This document shows positions 30,790 through 41,176 of a stretch of 64,000 nucleotides of DNA, one piece after another. Both the position numbers and the translations under genes were made by a program. Origin of the DNA: Seminavis robusta (Eukaryota > Bacillariophyta > Bacillariophyceae > Naviculales > Naviculaceae); NCBI GenBank assembly GCA_903772945.1, contig CAICTM010000015.1, forward strand, positions 62,001 through 126,000, read 5' to 3'. The notes under the pieces were generated by a model that made no database searches, was not told the origin of the DNA, and saw only the letters and a list, made by a program, of their open reading frames with translations. The number at the start of each line of letters is the position of its first letter. The first letter of the stretch is position 1.

Positions 30790-31080
30790 GAAAACCTGGC
30801 TGCCCCAACAGGTTTGCTCCTGTTTCCAAGGCCTGCCATTCTTCTCCAAATGCAATGGAATCTGTCATCGCAGTCACACCGTCCCAGGCCAACCAGACAT
30901 CACCATTGTAGGATCCCATCAAGCCCACTGAACCCCCAAAGGTTGACTGGGTGGCCGGCATTTTCCACTTTGACATTGACCAGCTCCTTTTTGGTGCTAA
31001 TCTGTATGTGTTCACCATCATCCAAATGAACCATATAAGACATGTTTTTGCAGTGCTCAACCACTTTTCCAATTTGCAAC
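30790..31080 (-). pseudogene. Relic of a von Willebrand factor type D-like domain
   Basis: On the minus strand a frame reads MSYMVHLDDGEHIQISTKKE then LVNVKVENAGHP. A neighbouring frame continues FGGSVGLMGSYNGDVWLAWD and DSIAFGEEWQALET. The G-x-x-G-L-x-G-x-Y-x-G sequence, the LAxDG turn and the FGxxW end are what the C-terminal half of vWD-type domains shows in large diatom extracellular proteins. One shift of frame near 30940 and the lack of a start or further exons make this a gene fragment, not a working gene. It may be the tail of a once larger copy or a duplicated piece. The FEX stop codon lies about 125 bp further along. Confidence 0.45.
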
Positions 31081-31203
31081 TTAAAAAAGCAGAGCTGCCT
31101 AGGACGGGATTGAGCGACAGCTGTGCTTCTGCGAGTGCCCGTAGAAGCTACCAGTGGGAGTGCCGACAATGTATATCCTTTACTTTTATGATCTTCTTGC
31201 TTG

Positions 31204-33009
31204 CTATAGATATCTGATTCCTGCATAGATAAAGCTGGCCAAGACGGAACAGGTAGTCAGAGTAACCAGGATATAGATGTATCCTCGATCATGTTTTTGT
31301 TGATCAAAGAATTTGTGCACCTCCGATACAAAGGTGGATACTGTGGTCAAGCACCCCGCGAATCCAACTCGGACGGCTCGCAACGTCCCCACCACCCAAA
31401 AGTCCTGAAATTCCGTGTTTCGAAATTCCAGGCCTGTCATGGTAACGCTAACCAAGCTTCCCAGGATATTGGCAGCCAAGGTTCCCGCTGGAATCCAAGC
31501 CATGTCGCTGGAAATGGCAAAGGACCCGTTCAGGCTGGAAAGTTGCCATCGAAGAAATGCCCCAAAGGGAGCAAAGAGGAGGGAATATACCATGGTCCGG
31601 TAGGTGATGAGATAGTCCTCCTTCTCATTGACTTGAATCAGTCCAAGGATGAGCATGAGGACAATGCCTCCCACAAAAAAGCCCGCAACGGCCACCGAGT
31701 ACCATTGATTGTGTTCGTAGGGGAGCAGATATCCCGCCGACGACGTTCTGGGCAGCCGTGCCAGTCTTCCCCGATGTGTCCATTCATGAAGTGCCTCTAG
31801 ATCCCATCCTTCCTGTTTGGCCACGAGCTCGGCATCCGGAGGGACAGCGACATGATCGCAAAAGACGCACTTTTCAATTTGATAGAGTGCATCGACCAAG
31901 GGATGATTGACCCGACGCGCACTGGAGGTGGATTCTCTCCATCGCAACAAGGCTGCCATGGAATCATTGCCCGCCACGACGGAATCGTATTGAAAGTCCA
32001 GTCGGTGCAAGAAGCGTCGTTCGGTTTCGGGTAATTCTCGATTGATAAAGACCCCTTCACGTTGTCGTTCTCTCATGGCATCGGCTTCGGCCGCCAGCGC
32101 TGGGTTGACGAGTCGATGCAACCATTTGGCCACGGTCGTTCCAAAGACATAGGATCCTAATGCAGTTTCCATTCCAATGAGATATCCAAACATGGCCTTC
32201 ATAAACTGGGAACTTCGATTGTATCCCGATCCAAACATGAGTACAATCATTTCGGAATTCCAGGAACTAAACGTGGTGAGACTCCCACAGAATCCCGTTT
32301 TGATGGCAAAATGGATCAAGGTCATGGATTGAAAGTCGGAGAGGGGGGATAACCATGCCACGGGTACCGGAATGGCGAGTCCCAGTGTGGTGCCATCTTG
32401 CATGAACCCCATGAAAAAGCATCCCAGCAAATTGGCGGGCAAATCGGCAAAGACAATGCCTCCTTCGACCAATTCGGCGTGACCATCGGCCGTGACACAG
32501 AGCGGACTGGATGCTTTCAACCATCCGACCGTTCCTGGATTTTTGCATTCTTCTCCAAACAGTTGCGCCAGCATAATGCGCAAGAGTGCTCCCGTAATGG
32601 CGGCGGCGGAGAGATAACAGAATTGTACAAGTTCTTTCTTTTGCAGTTTGGTCAATACGGAGTAACATGGGAATAGTGGGGTGGTGGAAGAAGTGGAAGA
32701 ATTGGAAGATCCCGAACTGGCCGAATTTAACACTATTTGAGGAGCTAACCAAAAAGACGAGACAGAACAAAAGAAGCATACAATGAATAAGAGATAATAG
32801 TCATGAGATGATGGCTTGCTGGTACCCATCTACTGACGTACATAGGTATCACTCAAGACCATCAACATTTCATTCATTTTGAATGGCTCACCTTTTCCTC
32901 CCTCCTGCTCAAAGGACATGACCCTCGGCACCTTCGGTTCGGAGTCTTCGAACGGTCGGTATTCCTTGGACGCCTCGACATCCTTACTGCTGTCTCCTTT
33001 GGATTCCAT
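31204..33009 (-). CDS. FEX: Fluoride exporter FEX (two CrcB domains)
   Basis: Two exons (33009-32892 and 32744-31204; intron 147 nt, GTGAGC donor and GGTTAG acceptor after a pyrimidine tract) give 552 residues. FEX proteins are passive fluoride channels of the plasma membrane that keep cytosolic fluoride low. They consist of two fused CrcB halves. Half one has ANLLGCFFMG (pore Asn about 144) and GFCGSLTTFSSW (about 190-201). Half two has ANILGSLVS (Asn about 465) and GFAGCLTTVSTF (about 500-511). A linker of about 130 polar residues with CVFCDH joins them. Reading the unspliced DNA, exon 1 stops at a TAG directly abutting an ATG in the same frame (32829), which could give a shorter 541-residue form. 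The spliced model is preferred because phases fit. It is divergent from the amidohydrolase gene. Confidence 0.85.
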
Positions 33010-33456
33010 GGTGGTATGGTATGGTTGGTGGCAGCAGACTTTCAGTACCACACCGTGCAACCACAAAATGAACTTCTTCTTTCTCCCTCATCAAGTGCCA
33101 GTTTTGTGGTTGGTTCAGCGGTGGCAAATACGAAACGCCTGAACCCGACCAGTAAAAGTATTTTAGCTAAATGAACCATAAGCTAATTTACGTTGACAAG
33201 GTTACTTAATCAGAAAGCCAGGGGAGCCATCTATTCCATCAAAATGAGATGAGACTTCCTTCCTCCTTTTGTATGTTTGCAATTTGCAATGTTTGGCTAC
33301 CCAACCAACTGGAAAGTAGACTACAATGTACATCTATGTCATAGGTATGCATAGGTGCACCTGAAGGCGGTTGGGGGCACGTGATTGCTTCGCTAACTAA
33401 TGGGGGTATCAATTTACAGGGTTATCTTCAACCATCAGGATGCTTATAGTTGATGG
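33010..33456. promoter_or_regulatory. Divergent promoter region FEX / amidohydrolase
   Basis: A 447-bp gap between two divergent start codons. It contains a CACGTG palindrome at 33378-33383 (G-box/E-box type). No TATA box was assigned. Confidence 0.35.
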
Positions 33457-34797
33457 ATGTATTGGATTCTTTCAGAACTCCAACCAACAGGAACCATGAC
33501 ATGCCAGGGTAGCAACGTTCGACTGTGCGCTTTCAGCAGGGCGCCACTACTAGCAGTCCTTTTATCGGCAAGTGCCTTGCTAGTAGTATGGTTATCAGCT
33601 ACCTCCAATATCTTATTCTCAGACACTTCCATTCCTACAAACACACGACAACTCTTCTCTCACGGTTGGGGATATGTTGGCGACCTGGACACTACTAGCA
33701 CTAGCACTAGCATTTTTCTGTCATCTTCCAATGCCACTATTATCGATGACGACCGTCTCTTTGAAGGTGAAAATGCTACTCTCGAATCGGTTGGTATCAC
33801 TGGCGAAAGTGACGAAGGCAAGTGGTACTTGGGACTCGACGACTGGTGGAATCGAGTCGATTATCAGGGATCCAAAGTCTCGGCAGTCGACATGCATCTC
33901 CACACGGGTCTCTTTCAAGACGTTCCACCCAGTTTTCAAGACCAAATATTGGGTAATATTCCCTTTCCACTACCCACTGTCATTGCCACACCCCTCTTTA
34001 ATGTCATTTTGAGTGGATATGGAATTTGTGCACAACTCGTCTGTGCAAAGATTCGACGGGGTGTCATTTTCGCTGTCTACGCCCCCACCACCACAGGATT
34101 GACCACCAACCAATTCGTCCATGGAGAAATCCAAAAATTACCCAAGAAACTATGGGGATTGGCGTCGCTGCCCGTCAATGATTGGGACAAGAATGAAGAA
34201 CGAGCGCTAAACTTGCTGCGCAAATATTTGGCCCTCCCCGAATTTATCGGCATCAAACTAGCACATCCTCACATGCTCATCAATCTCAATGATGCACGGT
34301 TCTATTCCATCTACGATGTGGCACGAGAATTCAACAAACCAGTCTATTGCCATACAGGAAAGACATTATCCACAGGATCCTTGACCAACAAGGAAGCGAC
34401 GCATCCAGCTTTCTTGGAAGAAGCCATTCAGCTGTATCCCGACGTTCTCTTTATCCTGGGCCATGTGGGAAATGGTGCCGACTTTGATGGATTGGAGGAT
34501 CCCATTGAGGCATGCTTCCGATTGACGTTGACCTATAGTAATGTCTATATGGAAGTTTCCGCTGTTGGCAGTGCATCCAACGATCCAAACGGTGACAAGT
34601 TGTTTGGAATCTTTCGAGATGCCAAGCAATTGGAACTGATTAGGAGGCTCATCTACGGCTCGGATGGACCCCAATCTCCTGGATTTGTCCTGGGTTACCT
34701 CGAACGCACTATTCACGCCATGGAACGGGCCAATTACACCGATCAAGAAGCAGAACGGGTACTCAACGATAACTTTCAATCCGTATTTTGGGTGTAA
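33457..34797 (+). CDS. Membrane-anchored amidohydrolase (amidohydrolase-2 type)
   Basis: A protein of 446 residues. A single hydrophobic segment (LLAVLLSASALLVVWLSATS, about 31-50) acts as a signal anchor. About 90 variable residues follow, then a TIM-barrel metal-dependent hydrolase of the Amidohydro_2 group. Expected ligands are in place: AVDMHLHTG (H147, H149), PVYCHTGKT (H299), ILGHVGNG (H336) and IYGSDGPQSPG (D403). The group includes decarboxylases and lactonases acting on small carboxylates, and the substrate cannot be told here. The C-terminus NDNFQSVFWV resembles the usual family ending (NA-R-F). The start is ATG 33457; ATG 33496 is possible. Intronless. Confidence 0.85.
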   Translation: MYWILSELQPTGTMTCQGSNVRLCAFSRAPLLAVLLSASALLVVWLSATSNILFSDTSIPTNTRQLFSHGWGYVGDLDTTSTSTSIFLSSSNATIIDDDRLFEGENATLESVGITGESDEGKWYLGLDDWWNRVDYQGSKVSAVDMHLHTGLFQDVPPSFQDQILGNIPFPLPTVIATPLFNVILSGYGICAQLVCAKIRRGVIFAVYAPTTTGLTTNQFVHGEIQKLPKKLWGLASLPVNDWDKNEERALNLLRKYLALPEFIGIKLAHPHMLINLNDARFYSIYDVAREFNKPVYCHTGKTLSTGSLTNKEATHPAFLEEAIQLYPDVLFILGHVGNGADFDGLEDPIEACFRLTLTYSNVYMEVSAVGSASNDPNGDKLFGIFRDAKQLELIRRLIYGSDGPQSPGFVLGYLERTIHAMERANYTDQEAERVLNDNFQSVFWV

Positions 34798-35489
34798 TCA
34801 GAAACAAAAACAGCACGCGCATGATAACAATTAACCCAAAGGGCATCGTCTAGCCTCGAACTACAGCCAAGGTGCTCCACGGAGGATATTGCTTTCTGTC
34901 GTTGGCAGCCTCGGTGAAACCCTCTACGGATGCCAAAATGGCCACGAAGCAAACATTTACCGGAGCAGGGGGAGGAGTGCTGCGAGCTCGATTTGAAACT
35001 ACTATATGGGAAACCTACGCCTGAAATGTTCCTTCAACCTCAGACCTACTTGTTTGAATGTGGATATCCAATCCAGTTCCTTCCACAAGCAGGGGTTGGG
35101 AAGAAGACCAAGTCACATTCACCCAAAAACTGTGACTCGACTCATAGCTTGTAATACGCCAAGGCAGCACTACAGGATACCAGATGTTACGACTGGTTGA
35201 GGCACCTCCGCTCTCTGAAATCTGTTGTGGTAACTGAGCAAGTACCTACCAGGCCGCATTGATTAAAAGTGAACAAGTATGGAGACAGCTTAGCCATCAC
35301 CGAGAACCAACATATTCTCACAATCTCGACTCAATCTCTTTAGCATTGAGAATCTAACCCAAAAAGAAAAGAAAAACAAAATTCATCGTGTTCACCTAGT
35401 TTTCCATCACTGGGCTTTGTCTCCATGTTGGTCAATCTCCAAGTGAGGCTCAGACTGTCACCTACTCTTCCGCCCCTGACCCCTGACAT
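34798..35489. other. Intergenic, no gene supported
   Basis: 3' flank of the amidohydrolase gene. Short open frames (60-75 codons near 34930-35200) have no recognisable features. Confidence 0.35.
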
Positions 35490-36035
35490 GTGAATTCCTG
35501 GATCAGGCACTCCAGGAACAACTAGCTAGTGACAGCATTTTGGTTGATGCCACCTTTCAAGTCTGTGAAGTTGAAATTGAAGTGGACATCAGCCATCCTT
35601 GGACCACTGACCTATTGACCAACTGGAACTATTGATCAGCTTATGCATGGTGATTGTGGATCCAACCGCCGTGATATCCTTGTATTTGATGATGATAGTG
35701 ACCGTCGCACCCTCTCAGGAGGCTAGTGTGGCCGGTGAGCAGACTTGACTGTGGGAAATACCCAGGCCTCGCTCGTGGGCGGCCCTCAAGCACATCTTGT
35801 CTGTATCCGTTTTTAAAAAATAGACGTGTTCAGTTTTTGTTGTTGATGGTGCTATATGATGATGTTGAAACTATAGTGGTACTGGTGATGCCATTTGCAG
35901 CTGTCTAGCCAGAACAGCTTCTCTCTGCATTCAATGGGTACTCCACCCATGGCAAGTGCACACTAAAAGTTAAGGATAGTCCTGGCTATGATACTGGAAT
36001 GTGTCATTTCTGGGCTGTGAACCTCAGAGGTTGCG
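35490..36035 (+). pseudogene. Relic of a proprotein-convertase P (Homo B) domain
   Basis: Three separated in-order blocks match a P domain. They are VCEVEIEVDISHPWTTDL (about 35560-35620), HGDCGSNRRDILVFDDDSD (about 35645-35703), and SAFNGYSTHGKCTLKVKDS followed by GMCHFWAVNLRGC (about 35920-36030). The P domain is the beta-sandwich that follows the catalytic domain in subtilisin-like proprotein convertases and also occurs in bacterial and algal secreted proteins. The expected order (VDISH, then GxSxDD, then FNGxxxxGxWTLxVxD) is kept. Stops, frame changes and about 200 bp of unrelated DNA lie between the blocks, and no protease domain is nearby. This is a decayed gene fragment. Confidence 0.5.
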
Positions 36036-36458
36036 CCCCAGCAGGATCCCCTACTGAAAGCCCCCCAGCAACCCCCAGCAGAGACTAATCACTCCTTAGT
36101 ATCTCCTACTGGTAGTACAGTGTTGAACCTTGTGGAAATTCGCCGGTGCTCTTGCAATTTTCGATCGCACTGCAAGTGCCGAAGCCTGGTCTGGGAATCT
36201 CTACGACAGCAGAGTGTACCCTAATCTCACCGATGGAAGCCACATTGGAGGTTTGGAGTAAGCTCGATTCGATTCTCGACGCGGCTGGAAGGAAGCATGT
36301 TTATCTGCGAGGCTCTTTCAACGCCAAGCCCAGAAATTGGTCCTGGGTGGCGCTACTTTCGGTTCTGGTGTACAAACCAAAGGAGGCCAGCACCTATTGC
36401 ATCCAGGAATTCTTGTCCATAAATTTTGTCCATGCGTGCAAGTTGGAGTGCTCATGGA
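36036..36458. other. Intergenic, no gene supported
   Basis: 3' flank of the acidic-protein gene. A 115-codon plus-strand frame (36146-36493) overlaps that gene's end and shows no domain. Confidence 0.35.
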
Positions 36459-39400
36459 TCAACAAGATGAATCCATTACTTGGTCTTCAATGAAATCCTC
36501 GTCCATCTCGCCATCTCCATCGTCTGTGTCGATCCACTCTTCTTCTCCGTCGTCTGTTTCGACGAACTCATCTTCCAGGTCGTCTGTTTCGACGAACTCA
36601 TCTTCCAGGTCGTCATCAATCACTTCTTCGAGATCGTCATCTGATTCAATCACTTCTTCTTCTTCGGATTGCACGGCAAATGATGCTGGTGCCACCTCGG
36701 CAATGGCGTCCTCTTCAATTACTTCCTCCTCGATCTCATCGTCTTCGATAACTTCCTCATCTTGATCATCGAAGACTTCCTCATCCTGATCATCGACGAC
36801 TTCCTCGACAAGCTCCTCTTCGTCCTGATCTTCAACAACAACTTCGTCAACGGCATCGTCCTCAACAACCTCCACATCATCATGCTCTTCGACAACCACG
36901 TCCTCGACAAGTTCATTGTTGCCTTCTGCCATCTCAAAGACCTCTTCGAGAACTTCTTCCTCCTCCTCTAGGTCTTCGACGGCAGCTTCCTCGACAACTT
37001 CCTCGACAACATCGTTGTTTTGCTGTCCTTCCACGTCGTTGTGTTTCTCTTTTTCAAGGGACACTTCCGTGTCGTTGCTGGCAACCGCAGCTTCTTGACC
37101 ACCAATCACATCTACCACCTTTTCAGATTCGGATTCATCTGAATCAGGTGTGGCGAGGGTGGCTTCACCTTGGGTATTGGTTCCTTCTGCCAAATTGTTG
37201 GGTTCTGTGGCTGCGGCAACTAAAGGACCTGATTCCCCAGAAGTTTCGTCTGGTTGAACTTGTACATGATATTCAGTTTGTTTTGCCTGTGCCCCCTCGT
37301 CACAGCCGTCATTGGAACTTTCCTTCACGGGGTCTTCAGAATCTGGTGTCGGGGAACTACTTCCCTGTCCATCGGGCTTTGACTTTGGCACGTACCGCTG
37401 TGCCCTGTTGTTGACTGCTTTTTCATAGTACTTTGCCACATGATGACCTCCCCCAGCATCCCTTGTTTCCGACGACAGCTTGTGGATGATATTGACATCT
37501 ATATATGCTGATGGCGCAGGAGCGAACAGATCCTCTTCTTCGTCTTCTTCATTGTTGGAGCCAAGCATATTGTTGCCGTTGCCTGTCACCTTCCTTTCAT
37601 TTGCGACCAAGTTTCGAGAACTAATCTGAACCGTGTCAATTAAGTTTTGCATACGGCTCTCTCGTCGCACGCTTTCGTCGGCATTCTTGTCGTCCGGGAT
37701 GACTGATGACCGCCTCTCAGATTGGTCCATCTGCTGAACATTCGCAATGAGGCTTTCCATTCGGCCTTTCAGCATATCATCAACACTGACTAACTGTGTC
37801 GGTTTCTCATATTTAATCTTAGCAGCCAGCCTAGCCTCCTCTTCTTCGTTGGTGTGAATCTTGTACCAATATTGGCTCTTCAGATACTTGTAAAGCTCAG
37901 GGAGTCGCGTCCTCCTGAGCATACTTTCAACGTCTACATCTTCGTCCTTGTAAACGACTGCGATGAGGGCTGAAACAGCCGCCTCTAAGTCTTCCGGTTG
38001 TTCCTCGATGACCTCGTTCCAGCTCTCCACCACTTGATCGGCATATTCCGACTCGGAAGACTCTTCCGCCTCAACTTCCTCCTCCACGAGTTCCTCTTCA
38101 TCTTGATCTTCTATGACAACTTCCTCAACTGCATCATCCTCAATTATCTCCTCGTCATCTTCAACAACCAATTCCTCAACAACCTCGTTGTTGCCATCTT
38201 CCACTTCGATTACTTCTTCGCAAACAACGCGCCCACTTTGGTCCTCCAATATAACAACTTCCTCGAAAACTTCGCTACGGTTGGCGGTTTCTTGTACAAT
38301 TTCGACAATTTCCTCGACAATGTCGGTTTCGGTTTCAGCGAGCGGTGGTGGAGGTGGAGGGGGAGGTGACTCTTCCGAAGATTCAGAGCCCGATCCGACG
38401 CTGCTGGTGTCTTTACTAATATTCGAGTCTCGAGGATCTGGGGCGCCATCGTCGCCCTTGGCTTCATTCATTTGGACTTCTTCAATCTCTTCAGCTATCG
38501 CAGACGAAACAAGAGAATAGATACATGTATGAGCAAATATCCAGCACTTCAAAAGATCACTGCGAACTGTTTTACTCACCTGAGTCCATCGCCTCTGGAG
38601 CTTGTGGCTCGGGCTCCTCGTTCATTTCTTCGTCAGCGCGTTCCTGCGGTTTTGATGATTGTTCCAGTAATTCTTCGTCGTCTTCCACTGAAGTAGTTTC
38701 CATGTGTTCACGTTCATCCATGACGGCGTCATCGTCTTCCTCCGACATTGCGACCATTTCTTCCCTTTCGGCCTCGGCGTCCATCTCATCCTTATCATCT
38801 GTAGACTCCGTCATCACGACGGGGCTTGACGGCTCTACTGTGGCATCTTGGCCGCTTTGGGGTTCTGCTTCCTCCTTATTTTGGTCGTCGACTTCGACTG
38901 AGCCCTCGCCTTTTGCATCTAGGTCTGGGCTTGCCGACGCCTCTGGGACGGATTCATCTGTCTCTGTTTCATCGACTTGTTTGTGTGGCGAATCTTCGGT
39001 GTCCGCTTTGATATTTGTTTCTTCCGTCGAATCTAGATCTACGGGCTCGTCGCCCTGTGTTTCTTGGGCCGTGGAATCATAACCACTATCATCTTTGTTA
39101 TCCGCTGTGTTTGTTGTCGAGATCCCTTCCTCTTGGCTATCCCCCGCGTTGTCCAGAGGCGCTTCGTTGCCTTGATTCGTAGAACCCAAGGTTTCATCTT
39201 GTCGCTGTTTCTCTGTCTCTTCGAGATTGATCGTCGCATTGCTGGCTTCATTTTCTTCCCGATCAGAATTTTCTCCCTTACCGCTCTCATCATCTTGTTC
39301 TACTGCGGCTGACGTATCGACTTTTTCAGCTGGTCCATCGCCCCCTTCTCGTGCGAGGTCAACAACGTCGACTGTGCCCCCTTCTTCCGAGTGATCCTCC

Positions 39401-40563
39401 ACGTCGACTGTACCAGATTTTTCTGCTTCTGATGATACATCGTGATCCTTTCCACTTTCGTCGGGTTGTTCTTGTGACTCGGAAGCATCCTCTTCTTCTT
39501 CGTCTTCTTCCTCCTCGGTTGCCAAACGGTTGCTATCTTCCAGCCAAGCTGATGATTGGTAGCCACTAATGCCTAGTCCACTAACGCCCAACTCACTGGC
39601 AACGGAAATCCTTCGAAAGCCGCCCTGGTGGTCGCTGCTGCCAATGATCAACTCAGATTCTTGCACCGCCGATGTATCAATGGTGACCATGGTAGACGTG
39701 ACATTTTCATCAGGCTGAGTGGGAGGGTTGATATCACTACTACTAGCCTCTGTTGTAATTCCAGCATTGTCGTCATCTTCTTCATCTGGTTGACTCCCCG
39801 CAATTTGTTCCGGTGTAGTGACGGAATCAAAATTGGACGAGGATTCTTCCCCCTCCGTGTTGAGTAATTCTTTGAGCAAATCATCCTCTGATTCTTGCTG
39901 TTCAAAGCTTGGCTGCTCCAGTATATTCCCTGTTTTGTGATCGGTCTCATTTTGCTCCAACTCACTTTGCTCCATCTCACTCATACATACAGAATCTAAT
40001 CCCTCAGTCTCAGTGACATCTTCCAGGGAAATATCCATGACGTGTCTCATGTGATGGCTACTAGCCGAAAGAGTGTTGGGTTCCACATTTGTTCTCCCAT
40101 TGTCTTCATCTTCATCGTCTTCGTTCCCGTTGTCAAAGCGAAGTGTAAACTTTGTGCTGTGCTGTAGATTGTCTGGCAGTGCAGTGCTACTCCCTCCCAA
40201 GTGTTCCTTGGCACTGTGGAACGAGAGTTTATCGATACCGATTTGTTTGGAGACGTCTTCTTCTTCTTTCTCGGCCGTCTTTTCTTTGGCGTCCTCTTTT
40301 GGCTCTGCTGCTTCTTCTTCGGCAGACTGCTCGTCTTCGTTTTCTTCTTCCAAAAGAGCCAAAAGCTTTCGTTCATTGTCGATATTCTCAATGCATTTGT
40401 CCACTTCCTCTTTTTTGTACAATTGTTCCAGGACTTCTCGTTGCGTTCCAGCTTCGTAGAGTCGTCTTATATCGGCCTCTCGGGTCAAGCGAGCGGCTTC
40501 TTCTTTGGCAGCATCGGCCTTGCTCTTGCCTCCCAGGCCAAAGCTGAACCAACTGGTCCTCAT
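36459..40563 (-). CDS. Very acidic repeat-rich protein, probably membrane-anchored
   Basis: Two exons (40563-38580 and 38494-36459; intron 85 nt, GTGAGT donor, GCGATAG acceptor) give at least 1,339 residues. The splice turns two neighbouring frames into one protein (EAMDSAEEIEEVQMNEAKG). Nearly all of it is Glu/Asp/Ser-rich and disordered, with Val-Glu blocks such as EDDAVEEVVIEDQDEEELVE repeated near the C-terminus as EDDAVDEVVVEDQDEEELVE. One more structured island lies between (SMLRRTRLPELYKYLKSQYW). The frame stays open upstream of ATG 40563 to about 40736 and encodes a hydrophobic segment (GFGLVNSLVVVVLVSGITLL). The true start may therefore lie in an unseen upstream exon and the protein may be membrane-anchored. 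A TTTTTTGGTAG acceptor-like site sits at about 40737. Function unknown. Confidence 0.65.
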
Positions 40564-40772
40564 GGTATTTTTACTACTACCAATTTCTCGGTAAGCCAGT
40601 AGCGTGATCCCCGATACCAACACCACTACCACCAAGCTGTTGACCAGACCAAAGCCAACTTCCCCCGACTCGTGGACTTCAATGGAAGTAGAAATGTTGT
40701 CTCTTCCAAAGTCTGTCCGCTTCGAAGAATGCGGTTTCTACCAAAAAACTTGAATCAATCCTTCAGCAACTC

Positions 40773-40812
<40 letters not shown>

Positions 40813-41176
40813 TCTCCCCTTTCGAACCCTTTGAGGATGGTGATGCCAGCTCCAGTCTGGTGTCGAATCTTCCGAGTGTTGCTCAATACGTATATCTCTG
40901 GGAAGAACAGATCACGGTATCGTATCCATCTGGCAGGCACGGATAAGGTCACTGTTGTGTGCGGTTTGGGTGGAAAAGCACTTTGAGAAAATCCAGTCGC
41001 GCAAGATCCAGTCACCATGAGAAAAAGATCGAAAAATCCGTGGGAAACGGCCAAAGAGAAGAAGAAAGCCACTGGAAGCTGGAAGAATGTTGGTTATCCC
41101 ATCATGAAGTTCGGTAACTCAACCAATCTCTCAAGATCCTATTTTAATAGCTGTAGACTAGCTAGCTATAATCGCC
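40564..41176. promoter_or_regulatory. Divergent 5' region with CT microsatellite
   Basis: This lies between the acidic-protein gene (-) and the F-box-like repeat gene (+). It includes a possible upstream coding extension of the former (40564-40736), a (CT)n microsatellite at about 40777-40815 and a CTAGCTAGCTATA string just before the ATG at 41177. Confidence 0.4.
40777..40815. repeat. CT dinucleotide microsatellite
   Basis: About 19 near-perfect CT units with one interruption (CTCACTC) at the right side. Confidence 0.8.

Noticed and set aside
36146-36493. 115-codon plus-strand frame
   Set aside because: It overlaps the end of the acidic-protein gene and shows no domain.
38472-40602. Ser- and Leu/Phe-rich frames opposite the acidic gene
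   Set aside because: They are mirror images of GAA/GAT-rich codons in the real gene on the other strand.
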